Part shown: positions 1 through 8,678 of the stretch, piece after piece
Layout of the letters: each line of letters begins with the position of its first letter
Position numbering within the stretch: the stretch's first letter is position 1
NCBI RefSeq assembly: GCF_020251205.1
Contig: NZ_JAIWYX010000014.1
Span: 1 to 64,000, forward strand
Reading direction: 5' to 3'
Length of the DNA stretch: 64,000 nt
Source of the DNA: Arthrobacter sp. M4
GTDB lineage: Bacteria > Actinomycetota > Actinomycetes > Actinomycetales > Micrococcaceae
Translations under genes and position numbers: made by a program
The notes under the pieces: generated by a model
Databases searched by the model: none
What the model saw: the letters and a program-made list of their open reading frames with translations, nothing else
Told to the model about the DNA's origin: nothing

Positions 1-458
1 TCAGCCCCTCCCCGGATCAGCAGGCCCCCGGGGACTTCCCGCAGCACTGGCTCGATGAGTCCGTATTCGGGCCGCGGCGCGAAGATCACAGCGACGCGGA
101 CGGCGCCCTCTGTGCAGTGGATCCGGCGGACCAGCGCTCCGGGGGCGCCCGCGCCCAGGTCGTGGCCGCGGTTCCCGGCGCCCATGATCAGCCCGTCGGT
201 GACGGTCACCATGCCATTCCGGGTGCGGTAGGTGGTCTCGAGGACCATGGTGGGGCCCGCATAGCGGCGGGTGCGCGAGGTCTCGCCGTCGGGGCGGATC
301 GACCAATACCCGGCCTCGTCCCCGAGCAGGCGGCCGAAGATGGCCGGGCTGTCGAAATGCGGGAAACAGAGCCAGTCCACTGATCCGTCCGAGCTGACCA
401 AGGCAGCGGACCTACAGTCCGAGAGAACGGCATACTCCGTGATAGGGCGACGGCTCAT
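1..458 (-). CDS. Glycoside hydrolase family 15 (trehalase/glucoamylase-like), N-terminal part, cut by window edge
   Basis: The reading frame runs open from an ATG at 458 to the left edge (152 codons). It begins MSRRPITEYAVLSDCRSAAL and continues with a SSDGSVDWLCFPHFDSPAIFGRLL-type stretch, which is the conserved start of the N-terminal domain of bacterial GH15 proteins (trehalases and glucan glucohydrolases). These enzymes are cytoplasmic and cleave alpha-glucosidic bonds, in actinobacteria often in trehalose. The catalytic (alpha/alpha)6 barrel lies outside the window, so substrate and intactness cannot be judged. A purine-rich GGGAGGTCGGAG Shine-Dalgarno precedes the ATG and fixes the start. 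No signal peptide is seen. Confidence 0.85.
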   Translation of the reverse strand, partial: MSRRPITEYAVLSDCRSAALVSSDGSVDWLCFPHFDSPAIFGRLLGDEAGYWSIRPDGETSRTRRYAGPTMVLETTYRTRNGMVTVTDGLIMGAGNRGHDLGAGAPGALVRRIHCTEGAVRVAVIFAPRPEYGLIEPVLREVPGGLLIRGGA

Positions 459-1291
459 TCTCCGACCTCCCTTCCGTATGGCAAACAATGTCCGGAATTC
501 CGGTTTGAGCGGGGCCGGTCGGCTGGCGGTGATCGCGCCGACGGCCGGAGCCGCGCTGTTCAGCCTGAGTTTCGCGAGTTCACGTGTCTGTCCCGCCTCA
601 CCCCGCCCCTATAGGGCTTCATCCCGCTCGGGGCATCACGCCGCGTGCGGAACGGACAGGATCCCCAGATGATCCGGCACATCAGAACGGACCGCGGCCA
701 AAAGGCTTCGGCTTATGAACATTGGCGCGCCGGGTCCTTCATTTGTCAAGAGAATCCTGGGACGGCCTCCGTTATGAATCTTCGCCTTACTGCCCGGTTA
801 CTTGCAAAGAGGCGTTCCGGACGTCAGCATTCCTTGGATCTGGCTCAGCCTAAGAGATTAGTCAGCACTCTTTCTACCGCACCATCGCCAAAGAGCCCGT
901 CAGGCGGATCCTGTTCATCTATCCGGGGAAACGGTAGCGGCCATTTTCCTCGTTGCCAATCCGTGGGGTGGCCGAGAATCGGACGGCATGGTCAGATACG
1001 CCGAGACGAATTGACATAGTCACATGATCGAGGATAAACGCCGGGAACGCCTGTACAACGAAGGGAACCGCTTCACAGGTGGCGACGAAAAGCTGGCCCC
1101 AGGGCGCAAGATTCAGTTTTGATGTTTTGCCGCTTTTGACAGTGAAGACATCAAAGATTCTTTTGTGTGCGCTTATGAGGCGTCGGTGGCGCTGAAGACT
1201 GGTAACCGGGGCTGCTAGCGCTGGTTTTCAGGAGGGTTTGAATTGCGCGGCCAAAGAGTTGTGCGCGGACGTCCACGTCGTCGGCGGGCTC
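459..1291. other. Gene-poor stretch of about 830 bp
   Basis: No frame on either strand gives a convincing protein. The stretch is visibly less GC-rich than its neighbours, especially 720-1240, and open frames are short and of odd composition. It holds the promoter region of the GH15 gene at its left end. It looks like a decayed or acquired segment leading into the NERD remnant. Confidence 0.5.
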
Positions 1292-1777
1292 CTATGCAAG
1301 CAGCCTGGCTAGCCGCTTCGGCCAGAGTATGTGAACACCGGTGGTTGAGAACGAGCCGCCGATCTGGGGCCAGTCGGCTTCGACGAAGCACAGCGCCCCC
1401 GTGACGGGTGCATCCCCGGCGAGGTGCCGCACGGCGTCGACCTGCTTGAGCACTCCGTCCACCAGCTTCGTGCAGTCGCGGCCGCCGACGAGGACCTTCT
1501 CGTTGCGCGGCCGAATGATCCCGCCCTCGATCTTTAACTCGGGCCGCCCCTTGTAACGCTTGGCGTCGACTACCCAGATTCCCAGTGGGATCTGCTCTCT
1601 GCCTCCATCAACCAACGCATCGCGGACGCGGTTGAGCGCCTGTGGACGATGATGCTGTTTGTGGCCGGAACCATGCCCTAGGCGAAGCCGGAGCCATGTT
1701 CGGTTTCGAAATCCACTCCAACGCAGTACGCCGGCAGTAGTCACTGGAGCGTCGGCAGGACAGCTGTCATCAAACAA
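1292..1777 (-). pseudogene. Remnant of a nuclease-related domain (NERD) protein
   Basis: The last ~90 residues match the C-terminal half of NERD-domain proteins: WVVDAKRYKGRPELKIEGG, then GGRDCTKLVDGVLKQVD, ALCFVEADWP and a final ILWPKRLARLL. The DAK core is part of the nuclease-like fold. The preceding ~70 residues do not resemble the family: the expected N-terminal E-x-G and the segment before the DAK motif are missing or out of frame. NERD proteins usually have more than 200 residues. I read this as a 5'-truncated or frameshifted gene. A short functional variant is possible but unlikely, as no good start with ribosome site precedes the recognisable part. Confidence 0.6.
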
Positions 1778-1918
1778 CCGATATCTTTAGTCCCTTTCGC
1801 TCGGCTACCTGCAGACAAATTTATTCAGAGCATCTGGAGTGTCCGGTAAGGGATCGTTGAGCGGGCCTTGCTGGGAGCAGTTTCGCTGTGTTCATCGGCC
1901 CACGTCTGGGCGCCTTTG

Positions 1919-2077
1919 CTAGTACCAGTACCGGCGCCCAGCGAAGATGGGACGATTGAGCGCGCCGAGAATAAGCAGGATGACGCCAATGGCCAGCACA
2001 ATCCAGCCGATGGTGGTGAGGATGCCGATGTTGAGTAGCCAGCCGGCGATCAGCAGAACAAGTCCCAGGACGATCAT
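1919..2077 (-). CDS. DUF6131-like small membrane protein (52 aa)
   Basis: A 52-codon frame encodes MIVLGLVLLIAGWLLNIGI followed by TTIGWIVLAIGVILLILGAL and a short polar tail NRPIFAGRRYWY. Two hydrophobic helices separated by a G-I-x-T turn plus an aromatic/Arg tail are typical of the small actinobacterial DUF6131 proteins, whose function is unknown. The ATG is preceded by GAGAGGAAAG at good spacing, and the frame ends at a TAG. It is probably an integral membrane protein. The family name rests on remembered resemblance. Confidence 0.75.
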   Translation of the reverse strand: MIVLGLVLLIAGWLLNIGILTTIGWIVLAIGVILLILGALNRPIFAGRRYWY

Positions 2078-2182
2078 TTCTTTCCTCTCGCATTGTCGAG
2101 CAAGTAAGTACCCTTACTAAATCAAGATTACCTGAACGGTGAGGAAATGAGCAGGCTGCTAAACCCTTGCCCTGCCTACAAA

Positions 2183-2464
2183 TCACACTGCCTTGGCCGG
2201 CATGATTACCCAGCCACCTGCTGCCGCACCCTGCACAAGAAGGTCCCAGGGATCTTCTCCCGAGACATGGTTCGCCAGCATGCCATCGTTGCGTATATAG
2301 ACATCGGCCGCCCCATCACCGACCTGGATTTGAAGGAAACCGCCCGGATCTTCTAACACAACATGGGGATCTAGAACTTTGCGCATCGCTTCCTCGCCGA
2401 AAGAACCGGAGTCTCCGCTACCCAATGTTTGGAAGAACACGTCAAACACCCATACAGACACCAT
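2183..2464 (-). CDS. Hypothetical protein (about 93 aa)
   Basis: The frame encodes MVSVWVFDVFFQTLGSGDSG, then a region rich in acidic and aliphatic residues ending ADVYIRNDGMLANHVSGEDP and AAGGWVIMPAKAV. Composition is protein-like and the frame is closed by a normal stop. I do not recognise a family with certainty. The DVYIRNDGMLANH segment recalls small immunity-like proteins of polymorphic toxin regions. The start is unclear: ATG at 2464 lacks a ribosome site, and GTG 2467 or TTG 2491 are alternatives. It diverges from the DUF6881-like gene at 2557, so the two may share a promoter region. Confidence 0.5.
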   Translation of the reverse strand: MVSVWVFDVFFQTLGSGDSGSFGEEAMRKVLDPHVVLEDPGGFLQIQVGDGAADVYIRNDGMLANHVSGEDPWDLLVQGAAAGGWVIMPAKAV

Positions 2465-2556
2465 CACACGCCGCCGCGCAATGCCAGTCAACCCAACTCA
2501 CCGATCCGTGTCTGGTGTGCAGCAACAAATGCTCGTCTCGCTGGAAGGCTATACTC

Positions 2557-2835
2557 GTGACGAAGCAGTACTTCAAGCGGCGTTGGGATGAATCCCGTGG
2601 CGATGAATTCGACATGTGGGGCGAAGCTACGTACTACTTCGCGGTGGGCGACGATGGCCTGCTGGCGCGTCAGGTCGAGGTTTACCAAAGCGGGCCTACG
2701 CTGAGTTACGGTCCAGATCGTCCTGAAGACCGCTTTGGCTTCTTGGGACACATCCGACTGGACGAGGTCGAAGACTGGACACCGTGGGCCATAACTCAGA
2801 GCGAGTTCGAGGCCATCTGGGCGATCGAGCAATGA
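2557..2835 (+). CDS. DUF6881-like protein (92 aa)
   Basis: Starting from GTG 2557 (GGAAGG about 9 bases upstream) the product begins VTKQYFKRRWDESRGDEFDM and continues YYFAVGDDGLLARQVEVYQSG, GPDRPEDRFGFLGHIRLDE and ends with SEFEAIWAIEQ. This pattern, a W/H-E-S start, a D-D-G...RQVEVY strand and a terminal SxxEFExxW, is that of DUF6881 proteins, small single-domain proteins found scattered in bacteria and often near toxin/immunity loci. No enzymatic function is known. The frame is also open further upstream (from 2425), but that part is not protein-like. Confidence 0.7.
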   Translation: MTKQYFKRRWDESRGDEFDMWGEATYYFAVGDDGLLARQVEVYQSGPTLSYGPDRPEDRFGFLGHIRLDEVEDWTPWAITQSEFEAIWAIEQ

Positions 2836-2923
2836 TGGTGCCTCCCACTGGCTCCGAGAGCTCGTCCGGTCGAGTCCCGGCTTGCCACTGGAGCTAACCA
2901 GTCCGCCTTGGTAGCTTCAACGC

Positions 2924-3361
2924 ATGGCCATCAAACTTGAAAACGTGGGTATCGCCGTTCGCGATCTCGAAGCAACCATCGCCTTTTTCACAGACCTCGG
3001 GCTTACGGTCATCGGTCGTGATACGGTCAGCGGCGAGTGGACCGATATCGCCGTCGGGCTTGATGGCAACCACGCCAACATTGCGATGCTCCAGACCCCA
3101 GACGGTCATGGTCGACTTGAGCTCTTCGAATATATCCACCCCGATGCGATCGAGACGGACCCCACTCGTCCCAACGACATCGGCATGCACCGCGTGGCCT
3201 TCTCGGTCGACAACATCGACAAGGCCCTTGAGATAGCCGCGAAGCACGGATGCCATCCGCTTCGCGGCGTGGCAACCTACAAGGACATCTACAAGCTCAC
3301 ATACCTCCGAGGTCCCAGCGGCATCCTCGTGATGCTTGCCGAGGAGCTCAAGAAGAACTGA
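2924..3361 (+). CDS. VOC-family (glyoxalase/bleomycin resistance-like) protein
   Basis: A 145-residue protein with one vicinal-oxygen-chelate module: beta-alpha-beta-beta-beta half 1 (residues 1-60, AIKLENVGIAVRDLEATIAF) and half 2 (residues 75-140, HRVAFSVDNIDKALEIAAKH and YKLTYLRGPSGILVMLAEEL). The latter ends in the typical R-G-P-S-G-I strand with a potential metal-binding Glu. Length fits single-module VOC proteins, which act as dimers (glyoxalases, dioxygenases, epimerases, resistance proteins). Substrate cannot be deduced. The ribosome site is weak, but the ATG is the first in the conserved frame. It stands alone between opposite-strand genes. Confidence 0.85.
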   Translation: MAIKLENVGIAVRDLEATIAFFTDLGLTVIGRDTVSGEWTDIAVGLDGNHANIAMLQTPDGHGRLELFEYIHPDAIETDPTRPNDIGMHRVAFSVDNIDKALEIAAKHGCHPLRGVATYKDIYKLTYLRGPSGILVMLAEELKKN

Positions 3362-3509
3362 CAGTCGGATCGGCGATGGGCCCTCCGGAGGGGGAACTGA
3401 TGGCCTCTGACCTTGGTCACTCAGTCAGAGTGTTTGTAGTTGCTGGCCGGTTCCTACCTTCCGCCCTCGAGGTGTCGAATTCAGCCAGATTTGCCCCACC
3501 AAGTCATTC

Positions 3510-4736
3510 TCAGCGGGTTCCAGACATCCGATCGACCAGGAATTCGGCGTCCGCGCCAACCCCTGAGAGCAGGCCTGACTTGAAGGTGTGCATCCAGTGC
3601 AGCCCAAGGAAGTACAGGCCGGGAACTGGGGTGACGCCGCGCTGTTGGACCGGGCGGCCGCGCTCATCGAAAACCGGAATCCTGACCCAGCCGTAGTCGT
3701 AGGCGTACCCCGTCGCCCAGATGATCGTGGTGATGCCCTCATCAGCAAGGCTGAGCGACTCGACCTCTTGCACACGGGGAAGAGGACCCGGTTCCCCAGG
3801 CTCTTCCTCGGCAAACTCATCCTCGACGCCTTTGTTGATGAAGTCCCGTACCGCCGTCAAGAACCCGGCGTAAGCCTGATCGGCCTCATCGAGGATCTGA
3901 TTCGCATTGGCCTGCACCCTGAACTCGCCGTCGGAAGCTGCGATGACCCTGCCGATCACCTTCGCGCCAGCTGCCGCGAGCTTGCGAACGTCGACGTCGT
4001 AGCCGCCGTCCACTCCCGTCAAGACCGACGACGGCGGGTACTGACGGTCGGGAAAGCTGTCTATGGTCTGCGCGAAACGTCCAAGCGCCTCGAACCACCA
4101 GTAGACATCCTTACCCCGAAAGCGCCGCGGGACTCGCCGGTGCCTGCTCACCGAAAGGTAGACACGGCGCCCGGCGCGCAGCAGCTCGTCTGCGATCTGG
4201 GTCCCGGAGGCGCCGCTGCCGACGACCAGTACAGCACCTTCCGGGAGGGCTTCGGGGTTCCGATAATGCGTGGGGTCGAGCTGCATCACCGAGGGTGAGA
4301 CCTCGCGCGCCAAGTCGGGGATCCGAGGAAGCTGGAAGGGCCCGGTGGCGATCACCACGTTCCGCGCGTGGATGGAAGTGTCAGCCAAGGACAGCTCGAA
4401 GCCCTCATTCCCGTCGAGCGCAGCGAGAGCCCGGACTTCGGTGTGTTTACGCACGGGCGCTCCCACACGCCCCGCGTAGTCCTCCACGAGACGAACGATC
4501 TCGCCGTAGTGCGCAAAGCCCTCGGGATCATGCCCCTGGTATGTGTAGCCAGGCAGTTGCAGGGTCCAGTTCGGGAACTGAAAACGAAGGGAGTCCCATC
4601 GTTCGGTTCGCCAGCGTTCGCCGACGCGCCCACGCTCCAGGACGATGTGCTCCCGCCCTTGCTGCTGCAGCACCCGGCTCATCGCGAGCCCGGCCTGACC
4701 GCCTCCGATAACAACGATGTCCTGCTGTTCGTGCAT
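3510..4736 (-). CDS. Flavin-containing monooxygenase-like NAD(P)-binding oxidoreductase
   Basis: The 408-residue product begins with an FAD Rossmann motif (VVIGGGQAGLAMSRVLQQQG, residues ~9-28), followed by an RTERWDSLRF segment typical of the FMO/CzcO family. A second dinucleotide motif VVGSGASGTQIADEL near residue 170 should bind NADPH. The IIWATGYAYDYGWV segment near residue 340 is the FMO ATG-containing motif. Such class B monooxygenases hydroxylate heteroatoms or perform Baeyer-Villiger reactions in the cytoplasm; the substrate is unknown. The C-terminus PGLYFLGLHWMHTFKSGLLSGVG is intact. It is monocistronic, with flanking genes on other strands or separated by ~185 bp. Confidence 0.85.
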   Translation of the reverse strand: MHEQQDIVVIGGGQAGLAMSRVLQQQGREHIVLERGRVGERWRTERWDSLRFQFPNWTLQLPGYTYQGHDPEGFAHYGEIVRLVEDYAGRVGAPVRKHTEVRALAALDGNEGFELSLADTSIHARNVVIATGPFQLPRIPDLAREVSPSVMQLDPTHYRNPEALPEGAVLVVGSGASGTQIADELLRAGRRVYLSVSRHRRVPRRFRGKDVYWWFEALGRFAQTIDSFPDRQYPPSSVLTGVDGGYDVDVRKLAAAGAKVIGRVIAASDGEFRVQANANQILDEADQAYAGFLTAVRDFINKGVEDEFAEEEPGEPGPLPRVQEVESLSLADEGITTIIWATGYAYDYGWVRIPVFDERGRPVQQRGVTPVPGLYFLGLHWMHTFKSGLLSGVGADAEFLVDRMSGTR

Positions 4737-4920
4737 GCTCAGCTCCTAAGAACCGGCGGACACACTGAGCGTATCAGCGGCACAAACACACTGGCAGCAG
4801 CCAGAACCGGTGGTTCCAATATTGCAGGCACGGTCACCACAGAACACGGTCAACACAGACACGAAAAGCGGAACCACCACGGCCCGTTACTTGGGACCGC
4901 CGAAACATTCCCGGCCCCCG

Positions 4921-5364
4921 CTATCCGTGAGCCTCGAGCCGCTCCTTGAGCCGCTTGTGGCTCGCCGGAGCACCTCGCGACGCGAGCTGGCGTACGGCGG
5001 ATACGAGTGCCTTGCCGAAGCCGTGCCCCTCGAAATCGAGCTCGAACGTCACCCGGGACCTTTCGCCGTCGTCGAGCGGTTCGACGTCGATACTCGCGTG
5101 AGGCCGGATCGGACCGTCGACGCCGTGGGCGGCGAACCGACGGGGCGGCTGGACCTCCGTGATCTCCTGGGTCATCGTTCGCTCGTTGGGGCCGATCTTG
5201 CGGGTGGTGGTGAACCGCGACCCCACTTCCATGCCGCCCGTTCCCTCGAAGTGCACCTCGAGGACGTCAGCCTGCCACTCCGGGAAGTGCAGGGGGTCGC
5301 TCGCATACGCAAAAACTTCATCTGGCCGACGGTCGATTTCTATGGTGTTGGTAAGTGCTGACAT
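4921..5364 (-). CDS. SRPBCC family (polyketide cyclase/START-like) protein
   Basis: The 147-residue protein starts MSALTNTIEIDRRPDEVFAY, the usual first strand and helix of SRPBCC folds (E-I-x-R-P-x-x-V-F-A-Y). FPEWQ at residues ~28-32 and alternating strands leading to a long C-terminal helix complete the fold. The family covers ligand-binding proteins, aromatase/cyclases and Aha1-like proteins; here no specific role can be assigned. The ATG at 5364 follows a purine-rich GGAGAAGGAGG. It is divergent from the lacI operon. Confidence 0.8.
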   Translation of the reverse strand: MSALTNTIEIDRRPDEVFAYASDPLHFPEWQADVLEVHFEGTGGMEVGSRFTTTRKIGPNERTMTQEITEVQPPRRFAAHGVDGPIRPHASIDVEPLDDGERSRVTFELDFEGHGFGKALVSAVRQLASRGAPASHKRLKERLEAHG

Positions 5365-5508
5365 GGCTCCTCCTTCTCCTCCATCGTCCCTCCGTTCAAG
5401 CGAATTCGGACCCCTGGGGGCCTGACCTCAATCGGACGATTCCCGTAACGGTTGACACGACTCCCATTACGTGACTTTCCGACGTTAGCTGCAGTCAAGG
5501 TAAGGGTG

Positions 5509-5537
5509 TTGACACGCATTAGTAACGCGCGTAACCT
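5509..5537 (+). promoter_or_regulatory. Promoter of the lacI-fructan operon
   Basis: A -35 box TTGACA (5509-5514) and a -10-like TAACCT (5532-5537) are separated by exactly 17 bp, matching the primary sigma factor spacing. The -10 region lies inside the first operator half, so repressor binding would block it. Transcription should start near 5545, leaving a leader of about 270 nt before lacI. No comparable promoter is evident between lacI and the substrate-binding protein gene, so this may drive the whole operon. Confidence 0.6.
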
Positions 5538-5568
5538 AACTCACACGTTCCAAGTAACGCGCGTTACT
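5521..5568. promoter_or_regulatory. Twin LacI-type operators
   Basis: Position 5553-5568 is a perfect 16-bp palindrome AGTAACGCGCGTTACT. Position 5521-5535 repeats its left two thirds (AGTAACGCGCGTAAC). Centre-to-centre spacing is about three helical turns. The palindrome has the central CG typical of LacI-family operators. Placement over the -10 box and just downstream points to autorepression of the adjacent lacI-type gene with release by a fructan-derived sugar (inference). Confidence 0.7.
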
Positions 5569-5602
5569 CACAAGGTTTCCGCGGGATAGTAAGACGGGCC
5601 GT

Positions 5603-5755
5603 GAACAACACAGAAGCACGGGCGCCCACCAGCACCCGAAGCACAGCAGCCAAAGCACAGCAGCACCACCCGAAGCAACACCCGCACACGGCACCACCCG
5701 AAGCAACACCCGCACACAGCACCACCCGCAGCACAGCAACACCCCGCACCACCAC
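5603..5755 (+). repeat. Thymine-free, C-rich repetitive leader upstream of lacI
   Basis: Not one T occurs in 153 consecutive plus-strand positions, and roughly half of the bases are C. A 28-bp unit is repeated head to tail at 5667-5694 and 5695-5722 with one mismatch, and shorter CACCCG/AGCACA elements fill the rest. The segment lies within the presumed 5' leader of the lacI operon. C-rich, G-poor, unstructured RNA is what the Rho factor prefers, so a Rho-dependent attenuation role is possible (inference). Minus-strand frames here are low-complexity shadows. Confidence 0.75.
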
Positions 5756-5812
5756 TAGCAAACAAAGCGCCAGCCACCCGGCCGGCGTCAACGGAGACCA
5801 CCGGAGCATTCA

Positions 5813-6922
5813 ATGGCGAAGCGCAGCCCCAACACCAAGTCCGCAGCAGTGCGGTCGCGGGGCGTCACCATGAACGACGTCGCGAACTACGCAGGCGTCT
5901 CCCGCACCACGGTCTCGTTCGTCCTGAGCAACCGGGCAACCGCCAATATCTCCGATGAGACCCGGGCCCGGATCTTCGAGGCAGTGCAGGTCCTGGGCTA
6001 CCGCCCAAACGCCGGCGCCCGCGCCCTGGCCTCCCAACGGAGCGACTGGTACGGCCTGGTCACGGAGATCGTGACGGCACCATTCGCCGTCAACATCATC
6101 AAGGGCGCCCAGGACGAGGCATGGCGGGACCGTCGGTTCCTGCTGATCGCGTCCACCGAACAAGGTGCCGGCACCCCCGGACCGGCAGGCCAAGGCAGTA
6201 AAGGCATGGAAGATGCCGCCATCGAAAAGCTGCTGGAGCAGCGCGTCGAAGGACTCCTCTATGCGGCAACCTGGCACCGCGGCATCGACATCCCGGACAT
6301 CGCCCGCGAAGTTCCAACAGTCCTTATCAACTGCTTCGACTCCAAAGGAGAACTACCTTCAATCGTCCCCGACGAACGGGCCGGCGGGCGCCGCGCCACA
6401 GAGCGGCTTCTCGCCGCCGGACACACCCGAATCGGAATCATCAACCTAGACCCTGACATTCCTGCCGCCGTCGGACGCCTTGAAGGGTGCCGCGAAGCGC
6501 TCGCCGAGGCGGGGCTGGAACTCGACCCGGGCCTTGTGGTCTCGGGACACGCGACGGCGGACGGCGGCTACGCGGCCGCCAGCACCATTCTGGACCGCGC
6601 CGGCTGGGGAAAACGCTCAGTCGGTGGAAGCAAAGGCAGGCCGACCGCGCTTTTCTGCCTCAACGACCGAATGGCGATGGGCGCCTATGACGCCATCAAA
6701 GAACGGGGCCTGACCATCCCCGGAGACATCGCCGTAATCGGCTTCGACAACCAGGAACTCATTGCGGCCTACCTCAGGCCAAAACTGACCACGGTTGCGC
6801 TGCCGTTTGAACAAATGGGCGCTCTGGGAGTCCGGACGCTCGCTGCTCTGACAGCAGGACAGCCGATCGCTGCCGACCAGCAGCTGGTCGACTGTCCGCT
6901 GCTAGAACGCTCCTCAGTCTGA
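5813..6922 (+). CDS. LacI-family transcriptional repressor of the fructan operon
   Basis: The 369-residue regulator has an N-terminal helix-turn-helix (VTMNDVANYAGVSRTTVSFV, ~residues 18-37, with the hinge helix ending RPNAGARALAS), then a periplasmic-binding-protein-like sensor domain. That domain includes LFCLNDRMAMGAYDAIKERG and DIAVIGFDNQELIAAYLRP, hallmarks of LacI/GalR effector domains. It should bind the two palindromes at 5521-5568 and sense a sugar released from fructan. A GGAG lies 8 bases before ATG 5813. It is followed after 76 bp by the transporter genes, and co-orientation argues for one transcriptional unit. Confidence 0.92.
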   Translation: MAKRSPNTKSAAVRSRGVTMNDVANYAGVSRTTVSFVLSNRATANISDETRARIFEAVQVLGYRPNAGARALASQRSDWYGLVTEIVTAPFAVNIIKGAQDEAWRDRRFLLIASTEQGAGTPGPAGQGSKGMEDAAIEKLLEQRVEGLLYAATWHRGIDIPDIAREVPTVLINCFDSKGELPSIVPDERAGGRRATERLLAAGHTRIGIINLDPDIPAAVGRLEGCREALAEAGLELDPGLVVSGHATADGGYAAASTILDRAGWGKRSVGGSKGRPTALFCLNDRMAMGAYDAIKERGLTIPGDIAVIGFDNQELIAAYLRPKLTTVALPFEQMGALGVRTLAALTAGQPIAADQQLVDCPLLERSSV

Positions 6923-6998
6923 CCGCGAAATCACCACTGATGAGCAAACCCCAACCACCTTTCAGCATCTGCTGCGAAAAGAGGAAGAGAAAACCATC

Positions 6999-8678
6999 AT
7001 GACACAATCCCGGTTCCTGAGGTCTGCCCGCATTACCGCGGCCGGCCTCGCCGTCGGAGCGTTGCTCCTGACCGGCTGTGCCGCCCAAGGCGGCAAGACC
7101 GCCGGTTCCGCGGACGCCGCCAACCAAAACGCTTTCCTCACCATCCCGCGCGAGGACATGGGAACGTTCGTGCAGAACTTCAACCCGTTCGCGCCCACAG
7201 TCAACCCGATGGTCCAGCAGTCGATTTACGAGTCATTGCTGGTCTTCAATCCCGCCAAGGGAAACACGACGCCGTGGCTCGCCACTGAATGGGACGTCGC
7301 CAAGGACGGCAAGTCCATCACGTTCACGCTACGGGACGGCGTCAAGTGGTCGGACGGCAAACCGCTGGTGGCCGATGACGTTGCCTATACTTTCGAGCTG
7401 CAAAAGAAGATCAAGGGCGGCTTTGATTACCTGGAGTCAGTGGCCGGCGAGGCCGGAAACAAGGTGAAGTTCACCTTCAACAAGCCGTGGTCACCTGCCC
7501 TGTACGACGTCGGCCAGCTCACCATCCTGCCCAAGCACATCTGGTCCACCTACGCGGACCCGGCCAAGGAAGCCAACGCCAAGCCCGTAGGCACCGGCCC
7601 GTACACGGAGATTGACAGCTTCCAGCCGCAGTCCTTCGTGCTGAAGAAGAGCCCCAACTACTGGCAGCCGGAGAAGCAGAAGATAGCCGGCATCAAGATG
7701 CTCGCCTTCGCAGGGAACGACGGCGCCAACCTCGCCGCAGCGAACGGCGACGTGGACTGGGCCCCGCAGTACATCCCCAACATCGAGAAGACCTACATCG
7801 CCAAGGACAAAGACCACCGCCACTACTGGTTCCCGCCGACGGGCGCCATGATCAACTGGCAGCTGAACACCACCAAGGCACCGTTCAGTGATGCAGAAGT
7901 TCGCAAAGCGCTCAGCATGGCCGTGGACCGCGATTCCGTCACCAAGATCGGCATGAGCGGTTATGCGAAGCCCGCAGACTGCACAGGACTTTCCGGCAAC
8001 TACGAGACCTGGAAGGACAGCAAGGTCAAGGACAACTGCACCTGGACCAAACTGGATGTGGAGGGCGCCAATAAGCTCCTGGACCAGGCCGGCTACGCCA
8101 AGGGTGCCGACGGCAAGCGGACGCTCAAGGACGGCAAGCCGTTCGAGTTCAAGATCTCCGTCGGCGCTTCATCATCCGACTGGCTGTCCGTGGCCAACGT
8201 GATCTCGCAGAACCTGGCAGAAATTGGCGTCACTGCCAAGGTGGATTCACCGGACTGGGCGGCCGTCGTGGCCGGCTATGAGACCGGCACATTCGACTCC
8301 GGCATCGTCTGGAGCGCCAACGACCCCAGCCCGTACAAGTACTTCAACACCTCCATGGGCAGTTCTACGGTCAAGCCGGTAGGCACCAAGGCGTTCGACA
8401 ACTACCACCGCTTCGGCGACCCCAAGGCTGACGAACTGCTGAGCCAATTCGCCGCCACGGGTGACGAAGCCAAGCAGCACGAGATCGCCAACAAGCTCCA
8501 GGAGGAGTACAACGCCGTCGCACCGCTGGTTCCTTTGTTCTCCGGACCGGAGTGGGGCGCCTACTCGGACACGCGATTCACCGGCTGGCCGACCCAGGAC
8601 AACCCGTACGCGACGCTCTCCGTCAAGTCGCCCACTACGGTCCTGGTGTTGACTTCGCTGGAGCCCAAGTCCAAGTAA
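6999..8678 (+). CDS. ABC transporter substrate-binding lipoprotein, family 5 (oligopeptide/oligosaccharide type)
   Basis: The 559-residue protein carries a lipoprotein signal with lipobox LLTGC (Cys27), so it is anchored outside the membrane. It shows the family 5 extracellular-solute-binding pattern: WDVAKDGKSITFTLRDGVKWSDGKPL (written here as motif around residues 90-115) and the LSMAVDRDSV region near residue 305. Family 5 proteins are known for di- and oligopeptides but several bind oligosaccharides, and the gene context (LacI, two GH32 enzymes) supports a fructo-oligosaccharide or difructose ligand (inference). GAGGAAGAG provides a strong ribosome site. Confidence 0.88.
   Translation: MTQSRFLRSARITAAGLAVGALLLTGCAAQGGKTAGSADAANQNAFLTIPREDMGTFVQNFNPFAPTVNPMVQQSIYESLLVFNPAKGNTTPWLATEWDVAKDGKSITFTLRDGVKWSDGKPLVADDVAYTFELQKKIKGGFDYLESVAGEAGNKVKFTFNKPWSPALYDVGQLTILPKHIWSTYADPAKEANAKPVGTGPYTEIDSFQPQSFVLKKSPNYWQPEKQKIAGIKMLAFAGNDGANLAAANGDVDWAPQYIPNIEKTYIAKDKDHRHYWFPPTGAMINWQLNTTKAPFSDAEVRKALSMAVDRDSVTKIGMSGYAKPADCTGLSGNYETWKDSKVKDNCTWTKLDVEGANKLLDQAGYAKGADGKRTLKDGKPFEFKISVGASSSDWLSVANVISQNLAEIGVTAKVDSPDWAAVVAGYETGTFDSGIVWSANDPSPYKYFNTSMGSSTVKPVGTKAFDNYHRFGDPKADELLSQFAATGDEAKQHEIANKLQEEYNAVAPLVPLFSGPEWGAYSDTRFTGWPTQDNPYATLSVKSPTTVLVLTSLEPKSK

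Noticed and set aside
1024..1122. 32-codon frame MIEDKRRERLYNEGNRFTGG...
   Set aside because: Protein-like composition, but no ribosome site, no recognisable family and it lies in the gene-poor stretch.
2866..2880. CCGG-TCGAGTC-CCGG stem-loop resembling a tRNA T-arm, followed by a CCA-like end
   Set aside because: No acceptor, D or anticodon arms can be folded around it; the stem is only 4 bp. At most a chance hairpin or a tRNA-end relic.
5536..5813. Cys/Trp/Gly/Val-rich minus-strand frames (repeated CCGWCC, VRVLLRVV)
   Set aside because: They are translations of the thymine-free C-rich repeat and have no independent support.
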